A stretch of DNA of 64,000 nucleotides from Neurospora intermedia (lineage: Eukaryota > Ascomycota > Sordariomycetes > Sordariales > Sordariaceae), in contig BTPP01000007.1 of the NCBI GenBank assembly GCA_037102815.1, forward strand, positions 1,488,001 through 1,552,000, in the 5' to 3' direction. A program made the position numbers and the translations under genes. Below are positions 58,064-64,000 of this stretch, one piece after another. The stretch's first letter is position 1, and each line of letters starts with the position of its first letter. Under the pieces are notes generated by a model. The model was given only the letters and a program-made list of their open reading frames with translations, searched no databases and had not been told where the DNA came from.

Positions 58064-58384
58064 GGGGGAGGGAGGGGAGGTAAGCCAGGTGGGTGGATGA
58101 AAAGCAGGTCTGGGATGTTCTTGTTTTGAGGCGAGCGAGCTATGGTGGTTTATTGCACACGTTTGTGTTTTCTCGGGCGCTCGATACATAAGGTAAGAAC
58201 TGGAGGTGGGATAACGACGGATATGAGATTTAGACACAGATACGGACATGATGGAAATGATTACGACGGAAAAAAATATGAAGATTCTAGTGTAATGCAC
58301 CAGAAATATACAAAACCGAAAGCTTAAGACGAGCCCGCGTTCTCTCTCCATCGCTAATGAACCCTTCTCAACTCCTCCTCCATC
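58064..58384. other. Convergent intergenic region
   Basis: 3' flanks of the membrane-protein gene (+) and the dehydrogenase gene (-). No gene is seen. Confidence 0.45.
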
Positions 58385-59236
58385 TCAAGCCAAAAGCCTC
58401 CCTCCATCCGTGCCCAAGCACCTCCCCGTAACATAGCGGTCCCTCATGAGATAAATATACGCCTCCGCCACGTCCTCGGGCGTGCCCACCGTCCCCGTCA
58501 GCGTCTGCTTCTTGAACCCATCCAGCAACTGCTCCAACTGCTCCCCTTCGCCAAACGCACTGAACAACTCCGTCTTCACCGCGCCGGGGCTGACCAGATT
58601 GACCCTCGTAGGCTTCAAGTCCACCGCCAGGCCCCTCGCCAGTCCCTCGATCGCGCCGCAAACGCCCGCTACCACGCTCCACCCAGGCGCGGGCTTCTCC
58701 GAGTTGGTGCCGCTCGTGAAGGTGATGCTGCTGTAGACCGAGTGGTTGAAGTACTTTTCCGTAGACAAAAGCTTGGACAGGATCAGCGGCGCCGTGAAGC
58801 GCACGGCGGAGGCTCTCGTGTAAATCTCGGGGGTGATCTGCGAGATGGGCGTCAAGGCCAGGGCGTCGCCCGCGGTGAAGACGACATGGTCGAACTTGTG
58901 TCGGCCCTCCAAGGTGGCTTGGTCGAGCAGTTGCGTGAGGTTGGCCTCGACGGTGGAAGGGTTCGAGAGGTCGCAGGTGAAGCCGGTGAGGCGGGGGACG
59001 CCGCCCTCAGCTACAGAGGTGGAGGTGGTGGGCACGTAGGCGGGGGAGGAGCGGAGACGGTCCAGGGCTGTGGAGAGCTTGGAGGAGGAGGAAGAGGAGA
59101 CGGTCACGAGCAGACCGGCTTCGAGGGAGGCTTCGGAGACGGCGAAGCCAATGCCAGAGGTGCCGCCAAGGATGAGGACGCGCTGGCCGGCGAGTTTGGA
59201 GGCGTATTTGAGGCCGGAGGCGGAGGGGGCTGCCAT
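58385..59236 (-). CDS. Short-chain dehydrogenase/reductase-like protein with altered active site, 283 aa
   Basis: A single exon. The Rossmann fold is clear: the cofactor loop VLILGGTSGIGFAVSEA at residues 20-36, an acidic end of strand 4 (TCDLSNPSTV), VVFTAGDAL in place of the usual NNAG, then ITFTSGT with the conserved Ser. The downstream YxxxK expected 10-13 residues after that Ser is not there; the region reads KPAPGWSVVAGVCGAIEGLA. The C-terminal half keeps RVNLVSPGAVKTEL and the typical YLMRDRYVTGRCLGTDGG. Fungal relatives of this atypical type exist; whether it is a dehydrogenase or only binds NAD(P) is not clear. The substrate is unknown. Confidence 0.82.
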   Translation of the reverse strand: MAAPSASGLKYASKLAGQRVLILGGTSGIGFAVSEASLEAGLLVTVSSSSSSKLSTALDRLRSSPAYVPTTSTSVAEGGVPRLTGFTCDLSNPSTVEANLTQLLDQATLEGRHKFDHVVFTAGDALALTPISQITPEIYTRASAVRFTAPLILSKLLSTEKYFNHSVYSSITFTSGTNSEKPAPGWSVVAGVCGAIEGLARGLAVDLKPTRVNLVSPGAVKTELFSAFGEGEQLEQLLDGFKKQTLTGTVGTPEDVAEAYIYLMRDRYVTGRCLGTDGGRLLA

Positions 59237-59753
59237 TGTGATGGATGACTATGTGATTATGTGTTTTGAAATGGGTTATTCGAAATAATCTGGTAATATA
59301 GCAAGATGAAAGGAAGAATGAGAGGTTGTCGAGGCGAGAATATGATATGAAGATGTATGGTGATGGGGACCAGCTTCAATATATACTAGGTATGTATATG
59401 GTATATACCAGGACAACCCCCAAAACGGAAGTCCCGGTTAGGATGTCTCGGTGTTAGTGCTCCTCGCAGGCGGGATCCATACAAACCCCGCATGCACTAT
59501 ACTGTACCCCAAATCATAACGCAGGGCCCAGAACTTCACTTTTTCGCCCAGCAAGTGGAAATCAATTGTTAGGCCCACCAGACTTTCGTAGCTTAGTTTT
59601 CAGCTTCTCGCTAAGGAAATCCAGTGATTGAAACCTTATATCTCACAATTCCACTCCTTTTCAACCTCCATGGTACAGCTAACCTACTTGATTATATGGA
59701 TGTGGTTGTCACACGGCAAGTCAACTTTGTTCAGCTCGGCGTCTTGGGGGGAG

Positions 59754-59794
<41 letters not shown>

Positions 59795-60593
59795 AATGTA
59801 CTCGAGGGTTGGGGTAGGGGTTGAAGCTGGACGGCGTTAACGGACATAGGGAGGAGTATGTTGCATATTGAGTCGCCAACAAGGGTTCAAATCGTGTGTA
59901 AGCTGCCATGTTCACCAGCAAGAAACAACACCACTCTAACCGCAGCCCTTTGCCTCTTCAGCTTCTTTGAATCGGGAACCTCGGTATCTCCACTACTTTC
60001 GTTCATCAGCGCGGCATCAACTCCCCACGCTTCATCGTATAACACAGCAATAGTTTCAGCGTCGACTGGACTGGGCTGACTAATCATCCCGCTTACAAAC
60101 ACTCGGTCGGTGAACATTGTCGTTCGGTTTTTCGGTGACCTCAAGACATTCGGCGATCTTTCGGTGGTCTATCCGGACCCGACATGTTTGGGGAAATGTA
60201 AAAAGCACATTCGGACCGCCACATGTACATGTCATGGCTGCTTACAGCAAAGTGAACTGGTCAGGGGCAGACATCGTTTCGACGTCCGCGCGAACTGCTG
60301 GTTCGACATGTACCCAAATACCAGTGACAGCATATAATCGACCGAAGACCCTGATCTGCTTGATTAACCTACTAAAACATTTTTTTGCCCACGAACAAAT
60401 CTAACTACCTCGGGAAGCGAACTTCAACATGACGACCACATGACTCATTATAGTATACAGAGGCGCTCCATCTCTCTTCCGCAAAAGGGCCCAAGTATCT
60501 GGGCTGTAGGAGGCATATTCCAAAAGAGAGGCTGATAAGAGGAAGTAACAGCTAAATTCCAACTCAAGCATACATATCAACCTCAGCTGCCTC
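59237..60593. other. Intergenic, 1.36 kb, with a long G tract
   Basis: Promoter of the dehydrogenase gene and 3' flank of the GT90 gene. It contains the 37-nt G run at 59756-59792. No gene is supported. Confidence 0.4.
59756..59792 (+). repeat. G homopolymer, 37 nt
   Basis: 37 G in a row, preceded by GGGGGGAGTT. It is the longest of three G tracts in the window. Confidence 0.85.
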
Positions 60594-62781
60594 CTATTGT
60601 TGCTTCGAACTGGCGGCACCAGCAGTCTTGGCACCACTGCTACCCATCAGGTCACCAACCCAACCCATGATTTCTCTATCATCAGCTGATAACCGGGCGT
60701 ACTCGAGCAGCAATCGAAGGACATAAACTTGCATGTCCTCCTTCCGGAGCGCCTTGTCGGCCCATTCCTTTCCAGCCATAGCAATGGCCTCGGCAACCTG
60801 ATCATGACCCTTGACCTTGTCACCATAACCAACAAAATACTCCATGATGCCGAACCAGTCGCTATACCGGTTATCCATGGGGACAAAGTGCTTCCAGGCA
60901 GTCAAACGACTGTCGTGCCACTCCCTCCAGACAGTGGCCTTGATGGGTAGAGATGTTGACCTCAGGAAGCCAAGGTATCTGCCTGAGAAGGAGTTGCCGT
61001 CAATGTCGGGAAGGTACTTGTAGTAAAACTGGGCCGCCATCTTCATACCCGGCGTGACAGTGTAGTGCGGGTCGGTGTAGTTGCATCCGAGGCCCTTTTC
61101 AGGCGCGGGGGTGCAGAAGAGGTCAACGAAACTAACGTTAGACCATCCCTTGACCCAATCGCCCAGCTTGCCATCCTGTTGAGCCTTGAGGCCATATTCG
61201 GACGGGGGCAAGTCGAAGTTTTCTGGGAGCTCAGTCCATGAGACTGCGCGCTCGAGCTTAGTGGCGTTGTTCATAGCCACGAAGCGGTGGCGCTGGAAGG
61301 CGCGCCAGTTGGTCTCGCGGTTCTTTCCTCCCGTGGCGACACCACGCCAGACTACAGCATCCTTCTTCTCAGCCCAGGGCACGTCAGCACCCTCTTCGCC
61401 CATGAAACGCTCCTCTTCATTCCAGTACATGGGCGCAGGGAGGAGAATCTCATTATTGACGGCCAGCTTGGAGCCGCCGAACATGGGAAACAGGGTATCG
61501 GTAGCAGAAATAGAAAGAGGCTCGACAAAGATACCATTGAGCCCCTGAAGATCAGGCTGGTGACAGACTAGGGTGCTTAACGTGTAGTTCGACACATATC
61601 CTTTCTCGGTATGCGGAATGGCAAAGTTGTTGTTGATGGTCGGGCGGCGGTCAAAATCGGTCATGAGACTCGATGTACGGGCCAAACTGTCGGGGGGGCA
61701 GCCGCGGCGCGCGATGGTCCAATAACTTGGGATACCTGTCATCTATGTGTTAGATTGATCCATCCAGTGTCTGATGTATGAGCCTGCTGGTGGACATACC
61801 GGTTTTGTCTTCCCAAACCTTCTTGGGCGTAACTTCATCCTCAGAAGGGTTTACATCAAGATTGGGCAACTTTGGGTACTTTTCAACCACAATCGCGGCA
61901 TCCTTAACGGTCCTCGTCTTGTGCGCCGCTGTCATGAACTCGTCAATCTTTTCCCAGGGCACCACCATGCGGGGTTCATCCATGGCATTGAGGGCGATAT
62001 CCAGATCAGGAACCAAGTGTTGGATGGTTTTGATCAGATCCAGCCAAATCTTTGTCCAGAACCAGTCGCTCCCACTCGAGGCCTGGCCGTCACGGACGGA
62101 AATACGCATCTCAAAGTCATAGGCATCATGACGGATACGGGCAGGCTTGAGTGCCCAGAAGGGCTCTAAATCGTGGTAGATCTGATCCCAGAAGTCCTCG
62201 ACAATGATAGCATCTTTTTCCTTGGCGAATTCGTACCATTTGTCGAAGCCGGGTGGGGGGTGGCGGCCGCGACGCTTACGGTAAGCAGCAGCAGCGTCAG
62301 CAAGCGTGTGTGTCTGCTTTGCTAGTCTGTCACTGAACTCCTTCTCGGCAGCTCGGACGCGAGCGTCGATGGGGTGGTCACCGGTAGCGAAGTCGGCAGG
62401 CTTCCATTTCAGAGAACTCTTGTCAGAAGATGCAGGCGCGGTATTGGAGGTAGCGGGCGGGGTGGTGGAGGTGGTGGAGATGGTGGAAGGGGCCGCGTCG
62501 GCAGGAGAGTTGTTGGCAGGAGTATTATGAACGGGAGGCTCGTTGGAGGGAGGCTTATCAGCGGGGGGTGGTGGTGTGTGATCGATGATGAGCTCTTCAG
62601 TGTTGTCATTCCCTTGGGGTACTCCCACGGGCTTCTCTCCGGTTGTTGTGCCTTGCCTTGGGGGGGCGGCAACGTCAACACTAGGCAGTACGTTATCGGA
62701 ACTGTTGAGGTAGAGGAGACATAGTATAATGGCGATGGCGGGTAGGATGTACCGCAACAAAAAGGTTGGTCGTGGTATCAT
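60594..62781 (-). CDS. CAP10-like glycosyltransferase (GT90), 2 exons, 707 aa
   Basis: Exons on the minus strand are 62781-61800 and 61735-60594, with a 64-nt intron (GTATGT...GACAG) that joins WEDKTG to IPSYWTIARRGCPP. The protein has a short cytosolic start (MIPRPTFLLR), one membrane anchor (YILPAIAIILCLLYL, residues 11-25), and a Pro/Ser/Thr-rich stem (about 35-125) rich in TSTTPPATSN-like sequence, then a large lumenal domain, so it is a type II Golgi-type enzyme. In the catalytic domain VVWRGVATGG with NWRAFQRHRFV and VDLFC are typical of CAP10/GT90 enzymes (cryptococcal xylosyltransferase and POGLUT relatives). GRYLGFLRSTSLPIKATVWREW is the C-terminal nucleotide-sugar binding part. The donor sugar and acceptor are not predictable. 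Confidence 0.85.
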
Positions 62782-63874
62782 TATGGCGAAGAGGAGATGG
62801 AGAAGCGTTGAGAAGCCCCCATCTACCTTGATGGCGCGATTGTAATGCTCGGTCGGGACGCAATGTTCGGCGGGTTTGTCGAGATTCTAGTTCGAGAGGG
62901 AGGACATGGGATGACACAAGCTGGGCAAGCGAGGTCGAGATGTCAAACAAGTAATCGCCGCTTGCTAGGTGTGTCGCACAGCAAGACGGGTATCGACGCT
63001 GGCGTGGCTCTCTTCGGTCCCGTGGCGGGGGAGAGACAGGATGCGTTGCGCTGGTAGGACGAGGTTCGGGACAAAATGTCAAGCGAAGCTTCGTAGGCCA
63101 AGAGATTATAGCCTGCCGAGTGCTGGTAGCCGAAGTACCTGAACGGCCGGGTCTTCTCTCGATGTGGGATGGGTCAGGTAAGGGTGGCCAGTTGGATCAA
63201 CGTCGGGGAAAGGGAGTGACTGGCAGGACGCTTTTTCCTGAAACGAGGCCCGCTGTACGTGGAATTAGAGTCGGCGTGATCGGCAGGGGAATCGACAGAA
63301 GCAAGGCACGGATGGTGTAGTATCGTTGCCGGGCAGATAGGCTATGTAAGGAGAGAAGACAAGGGATGTAAACAACAGAGATCAAGAGCACAGAAAAGTT
63401 GCCACCACTCGACTTAGTGTCTAGCTATGGAAAGTACACTAGTGTAGACCAGAAAGTCAGGTGGAAGCTGAAGAAGGAAGGGTTCGAGAAGATTGGATCG
63501 GGATCATGGGATGAAGCAACAACCGTGAAGCGTTGCAGATTCTGGGTGGGTTGCGCGCGCGTGGTAGCCGTTGAGGTAGCAAGGGCCCTGGAGAGCTGCC
63601 GTGGTCTGTCTCAGTCCAGGCAACCATGCCTTCGCGCTGCAGAATATGTCAGGGGAAATGGCACCCAGTGGTGGAGTCGATAGTTCGTCAAGATTAGCTA
63701 CACTAGAGGCAACTAAGCCAACCAATCAGAGAGAAGCATTGGCCAAGAATGTGGCACCCGAAGCTGCCTCGGTGCTAGCCGTGCGCACGTAGTTGCCGTC
63801 CTGGGTGCGTACTTCCTAGCACAAGGGGTAAGATTCGGGCTGGATAAAAAGGCCACAGCGGCCGCAGCAACACG
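62782..63874. promoter_or_regulatory. Upstream region of the GT90 gene
   Basis: About 1.1 kb before the GT90 start codon; no gene is supported. ORFs here are 60-130 codons without features. Confidence 0.35.
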
Positions 63875-63957
63875 GTAAGTGGTAGTAAAAATTGCTTGTG
63901 CAGGTTTGTATGCGTTTTGTTAGTGAACCTGCACAAGCGATTTTTACTGCCACCTAC
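63875..63957. repeat. Inverted repeat with 32-bp arms and a 19-nt loop
   Basis: Arms 63875-63906 and 63926-63957 are reverse complements except for three positions. At each, the left arm has a purine/pyrimidine transition relative to the right. The loop is 63907-63925. It can form a long hairpin on either strand. Its origin is unknown. Confidence 0.8.
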
Positions 63958-64000
63958 ACGGCCACACACAGCCAGGAACAGAAGACGGGACGGGACCCCC

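Noticed and set aside
1-64000. CRISPR array, bacterial operon signals or ribosome binding sites
   Set aside because: Spliceosomal introns and fungal gene families show eukaryotic nuclear DNA; no regularly spaced repeats of CRISPR type were seen.

Overview
The window is nuclear DNA of a filamentous ascomycete, most probably a Sordariomycete close to the Sordariales (Neurospora/Podospora/Sordaria group). The evidence is: short spliceosomal introns of about 50-200 nt with GTAWGT/GTAAGT donors; tRNA genes scattered between protein genes; fungal-specific families (Mto1/ApsB, CAP10/GT90, SAT4/PTH11-type membrane protein); and two AT-rich tracts with the signature of repeat-induced point mutation (RIP: CpA and TpG nearly absent, TpA in excess, in-frame TAA/TAG where CAA/CAG is expected). 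I do not assign a species.

Layout. 1-1.4 kb: C2H2-like zinc-finger coding sequence with an in-frame stop and a frame break. 2.5-7.1 kb (+): large OTU-type cysteine protease. 7.5-9.6 kb (-): five-exon GMP synthase, divergent from a single-exon HMG-box gene at 10.5-11.8 kb (+). 13.4 kb (+): tRNA-Lys(CTT). 14.1-15.8 kb (-): six-exon SAT4/rhodopsin-like membrane protein. 16.8-25.5 kb: an 8.7 kb RIP island holding a Plavaka-like transposase relic (+) and an unidentified minus-strand relic, bordered by a 17-bp tandem repeat and a G tract. 27.2-28.8 kb (+): six-exon O-methyltransferase. 29.8-30.3 kb (-): DUF1993 protein. 32.9-33.2 kb (+): small secreted cysteine-rich protein. 33.8-35.2 kb: tRNA-Lys(CTT) with an intron, tRNA-Arg(ACG), and a third tRNA-Lys(CTT). 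38.1-40.5 kb (-): mitochondrial transcription factor B/Mtf1-like protein. 41.1-44.3 kb: a complete but RIP-inactivated Mutator-like element with 49-bp terminal inverted repeats and an 8-bp target duplication. 44.8-50.1 kb (-): 1748-aa Mto1/ApsB-like microtubule-organising protein. 54.3-55.6 kb (+): arginase. 57.4-58.1 kb (+): four-pass membrane protein. 58.4-59.2 kb (-): atypical short-chain dehydrogenase. 60.6-62.8 kb (-): CAP10/GT90 glycosyltransferase. 63.9 kb: a 32-bp-arm inverted repeat.

The genes form no obvious single pathway. They are mostly housekeeping genes (GMP synthesis, arginine catabolism, mitochondrial transcription, microtubule nucleation) interrupted by two silenced transposon tracts. 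The fast-evolving genes (O-methyltransferase, DUF1993, secreted cysteine-rich protein) lie between the two tracts. The clearest unusual items are the MULE whose outer ends escaped RIP, 18- and 24-nt microexons in GMP synthase with the catalytic Cys in the second, one intron-bearing copy among three otherwise matching tRNA-Lys genes, and the OTU protease with a very long disordered tail. Exon boundaries were worked out by hand from splice signals, reading frame and conserved motifs.
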